Source: Bacteroidota bacterium (GTDB taxonomy: Bacteria; Bacteroidota; Bacteroidia; B-17B0; Aurantibacillaceae). Taken from it: a stretch of 59,889 nt of DNA. The stretch is from positions 1 to 59,889 of the forward strand of contig JACQAK010000176.1 of the NCBI GenBank assembly GCA_016194985.1, written 5' to 3'. A program made the translations under genes and the position numbers. Below, piece after piece: positions 46,312-55,550 of the stretch. The notes beneath the pieces were generated by a model that was not told where the DNA came from, made no database searches, and worked only from the letters and a program-made list of their open reading frames with translations. Each line of letters starts with the position of its first letter. Position 1 is the stretch's first letter.

Positions 46312-47541
46312 CTAAAGATCCTCTTCTAAAAACACCTTCTTAGCGGTCTTAATGGCTAAGGCATTGTATTTTTTTTCCATATAGCTCAGCACTTTATCAA
46401 GCACTTCTTTCCCTTGAGGATCAAGCGAATTCATTTCTTTAGCAAACACTTCGTTTAAAGCAGTTTCTTTGATGTATTTAATTTGTTTTGGAATTTCGCC
46501 AAAAGCCAATTCTATTTTACGTTCCTGGAACAACTGTTTAAATTCTTCTACTTTAGCGCTGATAATGGCTTTGCAGGCTTCTATTTCTCCTTCTCGTTTT
46601 AGTAAATTTTCAGCGGCCTGTTTTTTCAAAGATTCAATATCAATATAATGAACATCGTTTGATTCGATCACCCCCACATCCACATCAGCAGGAATAGCCA
46701 AATCAATGATCACTTTTTTAGAAGGGTCGTTTCCAAGTAATGAGGTGTAAATATCGTTGGTGATAACAGGGTTTTGGGAAGAAGTACAGGTAATCAACAC
46801 ATCAAAACCTTCCTTAAAGTCAGAGATATGAGCTAGTTCACGCGCCTTGCCGCTTAATTCTTTTGCTAATTTTTCAGCGTTTTCAAGCGTGCGGTTAAAT
46901 ACCGTAAAATTGGCGTACTGATGTTTTTTTAAATATTTCGCCATATTGGCGTTGGTTTCTCCGGCACCAACAAAAATAATGCGGGCATTATTTTTAATTC
47001 CTAAACTACGTAACTGACGATAGGCTAAAGACACGATGGATACAGGATTTTTGGCGATATCCGTATCTGTATAAACCCGCTTGGCTGTTTCAATGGTTTG
47101 CTTAATAGCCAAACGAATAGTATCGCCGGTTAAGCCTAATAGATTACAAAACTCATAGGCTTTGCGCACCTGTGTAATAATTTCACGCTCTCCAACAACT
47201 AACGAATCCAGAGAAGCCGATACTTCAAACAAATGGGTTAAGGCAGTTTCTCCTTCGTAAGTAACTGTTTTTTCAATTAAATCATCTAAATCTTCTTTTG
47301 TTAAGCGGGAATTAACGGAGTAAAATAAGTCGGATAGAAATTCCGGAGCAATCTCGCGATCGGTATTTACAACAAATTCAACACGATTACAGGTACTTAA
47401 GAACATTAATTCTTTTAAATCCATTCTGATTTTTAAACCACCCAGATAGTCCTGCTGGTGATTTTCATCCAAATGCAATTTTCCAATAAGATCTAATGGA
47501 GCAGATTTGTGAGTTATGGAAATGATCTTAAAAGCGTTCAT
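46312..47541 (-). CDS. hemA: Glutamyl-tRNA reductase
   Basis: A 409-residue enzyme for the first step of C5-pathway tetrapyrrole synthesis. HKSAPLDLIGKL, the catalytic C51 in LMFLSTCNRVEF, SLDSLVVGEREIITQVRKAY and the NADPH-binding IIFVGAGETNANMAKYL are all present. A C-terminal dimerisation helix follows. It heads the haem cluster and is divergent from the TPR/SpoIIE gene. Confidence 0.95.
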   Translation of the reverse strand: MNAFKIISITHKSAPLDLIGKLHLDENHQQDYLGGLKIRMDLKELMFLSTCNRVEFVVNTDREIAPEFLSDLFYSVNSRLTKEDLDDLIEKTVTYEGETALTHLFEVSASLDSLVVGEREIITQVRKAYEFCNLLGLTGDTIRLAIKQTIETAKRVYTDTDIAKNPVSIVSLAYRQLRSLGIKNNARIIFVGAGETNANMAKYLKKHQYANFTVFNRTLENAEKLAKELSGKARELAHISDFKEGFDVLITCTSSQNPVITNDIYTSLLGNDPSKKVIIDLAIPADVDVGVIESNDVHYIDIESLKKQAAENLLKREGEIEACKAIISAKVEEFKQLFQERKIELAFGEIPKQIKYIKETALNEVFAKEMNSLDPQGKEVLDKVLSYMEKKYNALAIKTAKKVFLEEDL

Positions 47542-47657
47542 AGGTATCTTTTACAAAGTACGTGAACAATGGCTTTTTGTATGTCATGGAATTGTCATAA
47601 AACAATATTTAAAACAATTCTAAATAGTCGCCATTCTGTTTTGTTTACTATTTTTAC

Positions 47658-49925
47658 ATGATGAAGTTTTTACATAAAAAGACATTTTTATTATTATTTG
47701 GGATTTTACAATTAAGCACTGTTGTTGGACAAACCAACGGGGTGGAAAAGTTATGCCAGGAATATTATGAAACAACTAACCCTGTTTTAAAAATTCAAAA
47801 AGCCCCGGCAGCAGTAACTGCATTAACAAACTACAACGAGTCACAAAAGGCCAGAAATCTTATTACTGATGTGGAAAAAGTAACTGTTGATGCTACAAAA
47901 CAGAATTTAAAAAAAGGACTTGTCTTGCTTTGTAAAGCAACGCTTCTTAAATCGGAAGACAGTTTGAACAAGAGTAAAGAATATATTCAAAAAGCCCTTC
48001 CCTTTTTAGATAATTATAAAAACTATCTGGCAGATGGGCAAAGCATGCTGGTAATGAATTATTACATGCAGGGAAAATTTGATTCTTGTATTTACTTCGA
48101 AAATAAATTTATTTCGAATATAAGAAAGAGTAAAAGCATTATTTGTGAACTGGAAGTGTTAATGTGTGCGGGTAGAGCCTATGATTTTATTGGAGACAGA
48201 AAGAAAGCAGTAGAAGTGTCTTTGGAAGGTGTTGAATTAGCTAAACAATACAAAAAAAACCTCAAGCTTTCTGAAATATACATCAGCCTTTCTTCTATCT
48301 ATAAGGGAGAAGATATTCAAACTGCTAAAAAATATGCCTTATTATCAGCTAAAGTATTAGAAGATTCTAACGAAAGTGCTGAGAGTATGATTCGTAATGC
48401 GAGTTACTTAATTTTAGGTAATGTGTATCACGATTTGCATATGGAAGATAGTGCTATGTATTATTATTATTTGTGCAAAAACTCGTCTCAAAAAACGAAA
48501 GATTATCGCACCTATTTGTCGGCTATTGGCAACTTAGGAAACGTGGCTTATTCCCAAAAACAATATGATAAAGCCATCGAGTATAATCTGTTAACCCTTT
48601 ATGAATATAAAAAAATGGGGGTGGCTACAGAAATAGCTGTGGCTTACGGGTCGCTGGCAGATATTTATAAAGACACCAAAGACTATAAAAAAGCTTTGCG
48701 ATATTATGATAGCGCATTAATAGTTACCAAACAAATTCAATCGGCTGATGATTTTATTTACAATTATAAAGGATTAAGCGAGACCTATGAAATGATGGGG
48801 AACGATAAAGAAGCCTTTAAATATTATCGCCTTTATAAATTATGGAACGATTCGGTAAACAATAATGCTAATTCCAAAAAGATCAACGAGATCGAATTAG
48901 ACTTTAAGTATAAGGCCGAACAACGTGAAAAGGATCTGATCCAAAAGAATAAAGATTTAATTACACAGGAGAAGATCAAACAACAAAAATATATTATCTG
49001 GGCAGCCGTATTAGGCGGTTTGTGTTTAATTATCTTTTTAGGATTTACTATTAAATCCAATATCGAGAAGAAAAAAACAAATGCTCAGTTACAATTATTT
49101 AATAACGAAATCACTGCGCAAAAAAATATTATTGAAGAAAAGAATAATGAGATCACTGATAGTATTACCTACGCAAGCCGAATTCAACAAGGAGTTATAC
49201 CGGATGAAGAAGAATTAACAGCGTTATTTCCGCAGCATTTTGTGTTTTTTAAACCCAGGGATATTGTGAGTGGCGACTTTTACTGGGCCCATAAAGTGAG
49301 ATCTAAAACAGAACCGAATGTTAAACGTACGGTGGTAGCTGTCGTTGATTGTACCGGACATGGGGTTCCGGGAGCCTTTATGAGCCTGGTTGGAAATACG
49401 CTTTTAAATCAAACCATTAACCGTTCGGCCATATCTACACCCGCACAGGCTTTGGATTATATTAACGTACAGTTGCCCAAAACCATCAAAAGCAAAACCA
49501 GCACCGGAACTATTAAAGACGGGATGGAAATTGCCATGTGCGATATTAATTTTGATACATTGACCATGCAATTTGCCGGTGCCAATAGTAATATTTATGT
49601 AGTACGCGGTGGGGAGATTCAAATCTATAAAGGCGACAAACAACCTATTGGCGAAAGCTTTTCGGGAATCATCAATAGTTATACCAATCAAATCATATCG
49701 CTTCAAAAAAATGATTGTATCTACCTGATTAGCGATGGTTATGCCGATCAGTTTGGAGGAGAAAAAGGAAAGAAATTCAAGTATAAACCACTCGAAAATT
49801 TATTTTGCGCCATTGCGGATAAAGACGTGAAAGAACAACGCGACATTTTAGCGAAAGCCTTTGATGATTGGAAAAGCCATCATGAGCAGGTAGACGATGT
49901 GTTAATTATGGGAATTAAAATATAG
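47658..49925 (+). CDS. TPR - transmembrane - SpoIIE-type PP2C phosphatase
   Basis: A 755-residue protein. The signal peptide ends near VVGQ. The periplasmic part (about 30-430) is TPR repeats (AIGNLGNVAYSQKQYDKAIE, VAYGSLADIYKDTKDYKKAL). One membrane helix lies at about 445-467, followed by a coiled coil. The cytosolic SpoIIE phosphatase domain (505-755) has FKPRDIVSGDFYWA, VDCTGHGVPGAFMSLVG and LISDGYADQFGG, the metal-binding Asp residues. It is probably a sensor that dephosphorylates an anti-anti-sigma protein, but no kinase or STAS partner is adjacent. Acs follows 18 bases downstream. Confidence 0.9.
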   Translation: MMKFLHKKTFLLLFGILQLSTVVGQTNGVEKLCQEYYETTNPVLKIQKAPAAVTALTNYNESQKARNLITDVEKVTVDATKQNLKKGLVLLCKATLLKSEDSLNKSKEYIQKALPFLDNYKNYLADGQSMLVMNYYMQGKFDSCIYFENKFISNIRKSKSIICELEVLMCAGRAYDFIGDRKKAVEVSLEGVELAKQYKKNLKLSEIYISLSSIYKGEDIQTAKKYALLSAKVLEDSNESAESMIRNASYLILGNVYHDLHMEDSAMYYYYLCKNSSQKTKDYRTYLSAIGNLGNVAYSQKQYDKAIEYNLLTLYEYKKMGVATEIAVAYGSLADIYKDTKDYKKALRYYDSALIVTKQIQSADDFIYNYKGLSETYEMMGNDKEAFKYYRLYKLWNDSVNNNANSKKINEIELDFKYKAEQREKDLIQKNKDLITQEKIKQQKYIIWAAVLGGLCLIIFLGFTIKSNIEKKKTNAQLQLFNNEITAQKNIIEEKNNEITDSITYASRIQQGVIPDEEELTALFPQHFVFFKPRDIVSGDFYWAHKVRSKTEPNVKRTVVAVVDCTGHGVPGAFMSLVGNTLLNQTINRSAISTPAQALDYINVQLPKTIKSKTSTGTIKDGMEIAMCDINFDTLTMQFAGANSNIYVVRGGEIQIYKGDKQPIGESFSGIINSYTNQIISLQKNDCIYLISDGYADQFGGEKGKKFKYKPLENLFCAIADKDVKEQRDILAKAFDDWKSHHEQVDDVLIMGIKI

Positions 49926-49943
49926 AACTTAAAAATCGGACAT

Positions 49944-51842
49944 ATGATCACAACATTTGAACAATACAAAGAAGAATACAAGAAGTCAGTAGAAAACCCT
50001 GAAGCATTCTGGGATACTATCGCTAAACAGTTTACCTGGAAACAGCCATGGACAAAGACCTTAGACTGGAACTTTGAAGGACCGGATGTTAAATGGTTCA
50101 TCCATGGAAAATTTAATATTACAGAAAATGCTATCGACAGACACTTGCCGGCCAAAGCCAATCAAACGGCTTTTATATGGGAACCTAATGCTGTTGATGG
50201 AACTAACAGAGTTATTACATATCAAAACTTACATGACGAAGTCTGTAAATTAGCCAACACGTTAAAATCACTGAATGTGAAAAAAGGAGACAGGGTTTGT
50301 ATCTATATGCCCATGATTCCGGAAGCTGTTTTCGCTATGCTGGCCTGTGCCCGAATTGGGGCCGTCCACTCCGTTGTATTTGCAGGGTTCTCTTCTTCAG
50401 CGTTAGCAGGACGAATTCAGGACAGCGATTGTAAAGTGGTGTTAACCACCGATGGCGCATACCGGGGAGTAAAAGATATTCCTATTAAAACGGTAGTTGA
50501 CGAAGCGTTAGAAACATGTGCCAGCGTTGAAAAAGTAGTCATCTATAAACACACCAATACACCTATTACTATTAATAGCGAAAGAGATGTGATCTGGCAG
50601 GATGTGGTGCCTCAGGCTTCCTCTATCTGTGAGGCTGAATTAATGGATAGTGAAGACATTCTCTTTATTTTATATACATCAGGCTCTACGGGAAAACCAA
50701 AAGGAGTGGTGCATACTTGCGGCGGGTATATGGTATACACCTGTTATACGTTTCAAAATGTTTTTCAAATGAATCTTAATACCACATCTAAGGATCTGTT
50801 TTGGTGCACGGCCGATGTGGGTTGGATCACAGGGCATTCGTATATTGCCTACGGCCCTTTATTAGCAGGAGCTAGTTCTGTAATATTTGAAGGCGTACCT
50901 ACATTTCCGGATGCAGGACGTTTCTGGAAAGTGATCGATAAATATCAGGTGACTCATTTTTATACGGCGCCCACCGCTATCAGAGCATTAGAAGCAGTAG
51001 GATTAGATTTTGTGAAACCTTATAAACTGGATTCTTTAAAAGTTCTGGGAAGTGTTGGGGAACCTATTAATGAAGAAGCCTGGCAGTGGTATCATAAAAA
51101 CATCGGAAAAGAAAAATGCCCGATCGTTGATACATGGTGGCAAACAGAAACCGGCGGTATTTTAATTTCTGCATTGGCCGGTGTAACGCCAACCAAACCA
51201 AGTTTTGCAACCTTGCCAATGCCCGGCGTTCAACCATTATTAGTAGACGAAAAAGGAAATGAAATTTCAGGAAATAATGTAGAAGGCAATTTATGCATTA
51301 AATTCCCATGGCCTTCTATGATCCGCACAACTTATGGCGATCACGACCGTTGTAAGAAAGAGTACTTCTCTACCTATCCGGGGTTATATTTTACCGGAGA
51401 TGGTTGCCGCAGAGATGAGAACGGATTTTATAGAATTACAGGGCGTGTAGACGATGTTATGAATATTTCAGGACACCGCATCGGAACAGCAGAAGTGGAA
51501 AGCGCGATTAATACACATAACGATGTTGTGGAAAGCGCTGTTGTGGGATACCCGCATGATATTAAGGGACAGGGCATTTATGCGTATGTTATAGTACCAT
51601 CTACCACTAAAGATCACGACATCCTGAGAAAAGAGATCATTGCAGAGGTAAATAAGATCATTGGCCCTATTGCCAAACCCGATAAAATTCAAATTGTAAG
51701 CGGCCTGCCTAAAACACGTAGCGGAAAAATCATGCGCCGCATCTTACGGAAAGTAGCAGAAGGAGATGTTAGTAATCTGGGCGACACATCTACTTTACTT
51801 GATCCGGGTATCGTAGATGAAATTGTGAAAGGCAAATTATAA
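49944..51842 (+). CDS. acs: Acetyl-CoA synthetase (AMP-forming)
   Basis: A 632-residue acetate-CoA ligase. N-terminal FWDTIAKQFTWKQPWTKTLD, the P-loop ILYTSGSTGKPKGVVHT, the acyl-adenylate motif DTWWQTETGG, YFTGDGCRRDENGFYRITGR, and the C-terminal acetylatable-lysine motif KTRSGKIMRRILRK are present. The length is normal. It follows the TPR/SpoIIE gene by 18 bases on the same strand, so the two are probably cotranscribed. A terminator closes the unit at 51844. Confidence 0.96.
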   Translation: MITTFEQYKEEYKKSVENPEAFWDTIAKQFTWKQPWTKTLDWNFEGPDVKWFIHGKFNITENAIDRHLPAKANQTAFIWEPNAVDGTNRVITYQNLHDEVCKLANTLKSLNVKKGDRVCIYMPMIPEAVFAMLACARIGAVHSVVFAGFSSSALAGRIQDSDCKVVLTTDGAYRGVKDIPIKTVVDEALETCASVEKVVIYKHTNTPITINSERDVIWQDVVPQASSICEAELMDSEDILFILYTSGSTGKPKGVVHTCGGYMVYTCYTFQNVFQMNLNTTSKDLFWCTADVGWITGHSYIAYGPLLAGASSVIFEGVPTFPDAGRFWKVIDKYQVTHFYTAPTAIRALEAVGLDFVKPYKLDSLKVLGSVGEPINEEAWQWYHKNIGKEKCPIVDTWWQTETGGILISALAGVTPTKPSFATLPMPGVQPLLVDEKGNEISGNNVEGNLCIKFPWPSMIRTTYGDHDRCKKEYFSTYPGLYFTGDGCRRDENGFYRITGRVDDVMNISGHRIGTAEVESAINTHNDVVESAVVGYPHDIKGQGIYAYVIVPSTTKDHDILRKEIIAEVNKIIGPIAKPDKIQIVSGLPKTRSGKIMRRILRKVAEGDVSNLGDTSTLLDPGIVDEIVKGKL

Positions 51843-51843
51843 T

Positions 51844-51874
51844 AAAAAAGGCTTGTATTACACAAGCCTTTTTT
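51844..51874. terminator. Intrinsic terminator after acs
   Basis: GGCTTGT and its complement, flanked by A6 and T6 runs, begin 2 bases after the acs stop. Confidence 0.85.
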
Positions 51875-51914
51875 AGTTTCCTCTAAGGGAAAAGAAGAGC
51901 TCAAACAATTCCTC

Positions 51915-51932
51915 TCCCGATAGCTATCGGGA
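51915..51932. repeat. Second exact copy of the 18-bp palindrome
   Basis: TCCCGATAGCTATCGGGA is identical to 11046-11063, here without the GTCAGTTCG/GTCGGGAAC arms. It lies in the gap between the convergent acs and barrel genes. Confidence 0.75.
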
Positions 51933-51950
51933 CCTTAGCAAGATTATGAA

Positions 51951-53741
51951 TTAAAACCTCAGCTTAAAACCCCCTGTGGCCGACAAATACGACGGTTTAA
52001 ACGTAATACCGGATACAGGAGAATAATTGGTAAGCGCATACCGATAGCCTGGTGCTACCGAAAAATAGAATCGTTTGGTTAAACGGATATCACAACCTAA
52101 ACTTAAAAGCAAAATGGCATTGAGTTTATGAGCCTGTATATTTTTGTAATACAAATCATCTTCATGATGTTCTTTGATGAGTGTTAAATGGCTTTGTTGT
52201 GAAACAATATAACTGACATTCATTCCAATACTACTGTATAATCTGATTCTGGATGTATTAAAGAAATACCAGTTTGCCTGAAGTGGAACATTTACAGACT
52301 GAATGGTGCTTTTGTATTTATAACTGGCAAAAAAACTGTCTACCGGAGCAATCATATAGAATCCCTGAAACAATGTGCTATTGTCAATGACCATATTACC
52401 AAAAGACGATGTAATGATATAATCGTTTGTCATAAATTTACTAAATGTGAATCGAGTTTCGCTTTTTTCAATGCTATGAGACTGGTAGCCCACACCGATA
52501 CTGGCAGACAGGTTTTTAATAAAAGCATATTCTACTTTGATGTCTCCTCCATATGTAACGGCTTGTGTTTCCGATTTGGAATTAAACAAGGTTGTTTTTG
52601 CCTGATTTAAATAGATGTTTGGACCACCCATCAATGAAAAAGCCCAACGATAATCGGGAGGTGATTTCAGACTGTCTTTTTTTATAACAGGTTTCATTAC
52701 ACTATCTGTTTTGGCGATTGGCATTACACTATCTGTTTTTACTACAACCGGAGGTGCTTGTTGAGGAAGACTATCTGTTGAGGCCTTATTTACTGAATTA
52801 GTCGGGGATTCATTTTGTGTTGTTCCGGGTGAAGAATTCTGTTGAGTTAAGGGATCCGTGAACGCATTTTCATGGGTACCACTTACAGGTGTTGTTGGAT
52901 TATTTTGAGATATTTCAGTTGTTTTAGCTGTTGAGGCTATTGAATGATTGTTAGCGGCTATTGTTTCTTTTGCTATAGCAGGAACAACTGCAGAGGAGGA
53001 TTTGCCGGCATTTCCTAAAGAATTATTTTGATTGGAAGACGTCAGCCTTGCATTTGTTTTGGAATAAACAACATCAGGTTGAATGACGATCTCATTTTTG
53101 GAAGGCGTATGGTTGGTTGTAACAGAAGATTCTATAGGCTGCTCATGTTTTACAAAAGCGTCCTTAAACCCTGCCTGTTTAATAGTTTCCAGATCGCGGG
53201 CCACATTAGTTGTTGTTATAAAATAGCGGGTGATCCCATCTTCCCCTGTCTCATTTTGAACGGGGAATGGCACGGCCTTGAATTTGCTTTTCGACACTTG
53301 TTTGCTAAACGCCCCTAGTTGAATTTTAACAGCCTCATCTTTATGTTCGGGGATAAAAGCCTTTTTGCTTGTAACAGAAGCAGAGCCCGTTGGGGGTGAA
53401 GTATCTATCGTTTGATTTGTAGATGGTTTGCTGATGGTGTTAAAAGGTTTGGGAGTGGACGTTGAGGCAGATGAAAAAGTATCCTTTACAGAGGATGATG
53501 TATTAGAAGAGGAAGGTCTTGTATTAAATAGCAAAAACCATGAGCAACCCGCTCCGATTAACAGAACGAATCCGCTGAAGAAAAACCAAAAGAAGCGTTT
53601 TTTCTTTTTCTTTTCCTCATCTAAGGCTACTTCGATGTTTTCCCAGGATTGTTTCCTGGGTTGCATCGATGCATCAGAGAGATTCTTGTGAAAAAAATCT
53701 TCTAAGCCGTCTTTGTTGTTATGTGTTTCAAAGTTGCTCAT
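51951..53741 (-). CDS. Transmembrane protein with SPOR-like and outer-membrane-barrel-like domains, partner of the overlapping ECF sigma factor
   Basis: A 596-residue protein. Residues 1-47 are cytosolic and begin with FETHNNKDGLEDFFHKNLSD, the start of many Bacteroidota anti-sigma-linked proteins. A Lys-rich stretch (EEKKKKKRFFWFFFSGF) leads into a membrane helix at about 50-71. Residues 135-200 look SPOR-like (VKIQLGAFSKQVSKSKFKAV, YFITTTNVARDLETIKQAGF). A Ser/Thr/Asn-rich linker follows. Residues 365-596 look like an eight-stranded barrel (WAFSLMGGPNIYLN, SASIGVGYQSHSIEKS, FYFSVAPGYRYALT, aromatic end). The start overlaps the sigma gene by 4 bases. An inner-membrane to outer-membrane spanning sensor is inferred. 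Confidence 0.75.
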   Translation of the reverse strand: MSNFETHNNKDGLEDFFHKNLSDASMQPRKQSWENIEVALDEEKKKKKRFFWFFFSGFVLLIGAGCSWFLLFNTRPSSSNTSSSVKDTFSSASTSTPKPFNTISKPSTNQTIDTSPPTGSASVTSKKAFIPEHKDEAVKIQLGAFSKQVSKSKFKAVPFPVQNETGEDGITRYFITTTNVARDLETIKQAGFKDAFVKHEQPIESSVTTNHTPSKNEIVIQPDVVYSKTNARLTSSNQNNSLGNAGKSSSAVVPAIAKETIAANNHSIASTAKTTEISQNNPTTPVSGTHENAFTDPLTQQNSSPGTTQNESPTNSVNKASTDSLPQQAPPVVVKTDSVMPIAKTDSVMKPVIKKDSLKSPPDYRWAFSLMGGPNIYLNQAKTTLFNSKSETQAVTYGGDIKVEYAFIKNLSASIGVGYQSHSIEKSETRFTFSKFMTNDYIITSSFGNMVIDNSTLFQGFYMIAPVDSFFASYKYKSTIQSVNVPLQANWYFFNTSRIRLYSSIGMNVSYIVSQQSHLTLIKEHHEDDLYYKNIQAHKLNAILLLSLGCDIRLTKRFYFSVAPGYRYALTNYSPVSGITFKPSYLSATGGFKLRF

Positions 53742-54304
53742 GACTGATTACTTTTTGTTTCCAAATCCACATCGAAATACTGATGTAGTAAAATTTTTAA
53801 TTGTGCCTTTGCTTTTGATAACTGACTCTTGGATGTTCCCTCTGAGATCTTCAACAAATCAGCAATTTCTTTATGCGAATAGCCTTCAACAGCATATAAG
53901 TTAAATACGGTTCTGTAACCATCCGGTAATAAATTCAATAGTTTCAACAAATCTTTTTCATTGATCTGACCAAAGGTGTCTGCTGATTCGCTCTCAGGCT
54001 GAGCAGATACAGTGTCGATGTCGTCAAATAAATGTTTTTGTTTTTGAATGGTAATAAAATTAATTGCCGTATTCACCATAATGCGCCTTACCCATCCTTC
54101 AAAAGAGCCTTCAAATTTAAAAGAGCCTATATGTTTAAATACTTTAATAAAGCCTTCCTGCATAACATCTTCTGCATCATCCCTGTTCTTACAATACCTG
54201 AAGCACACAAACAGCATTTTTCCAGCCAAAGCATCATACAGCTGCCTTTGGCAATCACGCTTTTGATCGACACACCCTTTAATAATATGGTTTTCTATTC
54301 CCAC
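53738..54304 (-). CDS. ECF RNA polymerase sigma factor
   Basis: A 188-residue sigma-70 family protein. Region 2 has YDALAGKMLFVCFRYCKNRD, DAEDVMQEGFIKVFKH and FEGWVRRIMVNTAINFIT. Region 4 has LPDGYRTVFNLYAVEGYSHK and EIADLLKISEGTSKSQLSKA. No region 3 is present. It overlaps its downstream membrane partner by 4 bases, so translation is coupled. A long hairpin lies upstream, 29 bases from the start. Confidence 0.9.
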   Translation of the reverse strand: MGIENHIIKGCVDQKRDCQRQLYDALAGKMLFVCFRYCKNRDDAEDVMQEGFIKVFKHIGSFKFEGSFEGWVRRIMVNTAINFITIQKQKHLFDDIDTVSAQPESESADTFGQINEKDLLKLLNLLPDGYRTVFNLYAVEGYSHKEIADLLKISEGTSKSQLSKAKAQLKILLHQYFDVDLETKSNQS

Positions 54305-54332
54305 TACTTAAAACTAGACATTAAAACGCATC

Positions 54333-54376
54333 AAAAGGTTGCCTGAATAAAAATTATTTTTCTCAGGCAACCTTTT
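54333..54376. promoter_or_regulatory. Strong hairpin in the leader of the third ECF sigma gene
   Basis: AAAAGGTTGCCTGA and its complement form a 14-bp perfect stem with a 16-base AT-rich loop. On the minus strand the stem is followed by a short T-run and then by the sigma gene 29 bases downstream, so it could be an attenuator. The divergent plus-strand gene starts 77 bases to the right. Confidence 0.5.
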
Positions 54377-54452
54377 CCAAATCCGAACGCTCTTTATATA
54401 AAAAAGCTCTTCTATGGGCTGTGTTTCGAATTAATGTTAAACCTTTAAAATA

Positions 54453-55388
54453 ATGCTTATGAAAATTAAATCTTACTCTTATCCTTTAGTCATGACCTCT
54501 TTAATAGGTTGTTTTCTTTTAGTATCTGCTTTTGATGATACCAGAACGCACAGAACAGAAAATGCGTCAGGACAAGCCGGCGGCACAACAGCTCCCGGAG
54601 ACACACATACCTGTTCGCAGGCTGGTTGCCACGGCGCAGGTAATGGCAACGGTTCTACGGGTGGATTGGTGGACAATGCAGGCCCAGGTAATATTACCAT
54701 TACCTCCAATCCTGCAATGGTTGGCAATACCTATGTTCCCGGAACTGTATACCAAATGAGTATTACCGTTAACGAAACAGGTAAAACCATTTTCGGTTTT
54801 GTGGCCCAAATGCTTGATAATAGCGGAAACACGGACTTACACGTAAATAATACCGCCGGAACGGTAACAGTAACAGATGCTGTTCACACACACACCATGG
54901 CTTCTTTTGGAACAGGAAGAATGGATATTACTCATACCACCAATGGTGGGTTATCCACTAATTCGGCTACATTCAAATATAGCTGGAAAGCGCCGACAAC
55001 AGGTACAGTTAATGTGTATACTTCTGCAACTGCTTGTAACCACGATGGATTTGCGTCGGCTGCAGATAATACCTACAATAAACATATTGTTTTAGTACCA
55101 TCTACAGCTACAGGAGTGGAAGAATTATTGAATGCCAATTCGGTAGTTTTATTTCCCAATCCTTCCAGCGAACAAGTTGCCTTATCTTTCCATGTGAATA
55201 CCGACGAGGAGTATTCTGTTGCTTTATATAGTTTAGCGGGTAAGCTGGTGAAGGATTTTGGAAAGAATACGACTTCTGGAGGAGATTTTAATCAATCCTA
55301 TAACATACAGGATATGGCTTCCGGTATTTATTTAGTAAAGATTGCTTCTGAAAGAGCAACGGTATATAAAAAACTGACGATTAATTAA
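54453..55388 (+). CDS. Secreted 'choice-of-anchor V' type protein with T9SS sorting domain
   Basis: A 311-residue exported protein with an N-terminal signal (an alternative ATG lies six bases later). Near residue 50 it has CSQAGCHGAGNGNG, a C-x4-C-H motif that resembles a c-type haem site with a wider spacing. The middle is a Reeler-like beta-sandwich (YQMSITVNETGKTIFGFVAQ, KYSWKAPTTGTVNVYTSAT). The C-terminus is a type A sorting domain (VLFPNPSSEQVALSFHV, SGIYLVKIASE). The Reeler-like domain plus CxxxxCH fits the family annotated as choice-of-anchor V. Haem binding is not shown. Confidence 0.75.
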   Translation: MLMKIKSYSYPLVMTSLIGCFLLVSAFDDTRTHRTENASGQAGGTTAPGDTHTCSQAGCHGAGNGNGSTGGLVDNAGPGNITITSNPAMVGNTYVPGTVYQMSITVNETGKTIFGFVAQMLDNSGNTDLHVNNTAGTVTVTDAVHTHTMASFGTGRMDITHTTNGGLSTNSATFKYSWKAPTTGTVNVYTSATACNHDGFASAADNTYNKHIVLVPSTATGVEELLNANSVVLFPNPSSEQVALSFHVNTDEEYSVALYSLAGKLVKDFGKNTTSGGDFNQSYNIQDMASGIYLVKIASERATVYKKLTIN

Positions 55389-55415
55389 GCGGGCATTTTG
55401 TTTGGTTAGTGAAAT

Positions 55416-55446
55416 AAAAAAGGAAAACATACCGTTTTCCTTTTTT
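55416..55446 (+). terminator. Intrinsic terminator
   Basis: GGAAAAC and its complement, flanked by A6 and T6 runs, lie 28 bases after the stop of the choice-of-anchor V gene. Confidence 0.85.
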
Positions 55447-55550
55447 ATTAAGTAGTTGATATGATTAAATAAAAACATCGGGATGTTAAAATTCGGAGCC
55501 ATGGCACCTTTTTTGTTTAATTTTGACTAACAAATTTTAAACTATTTTAC

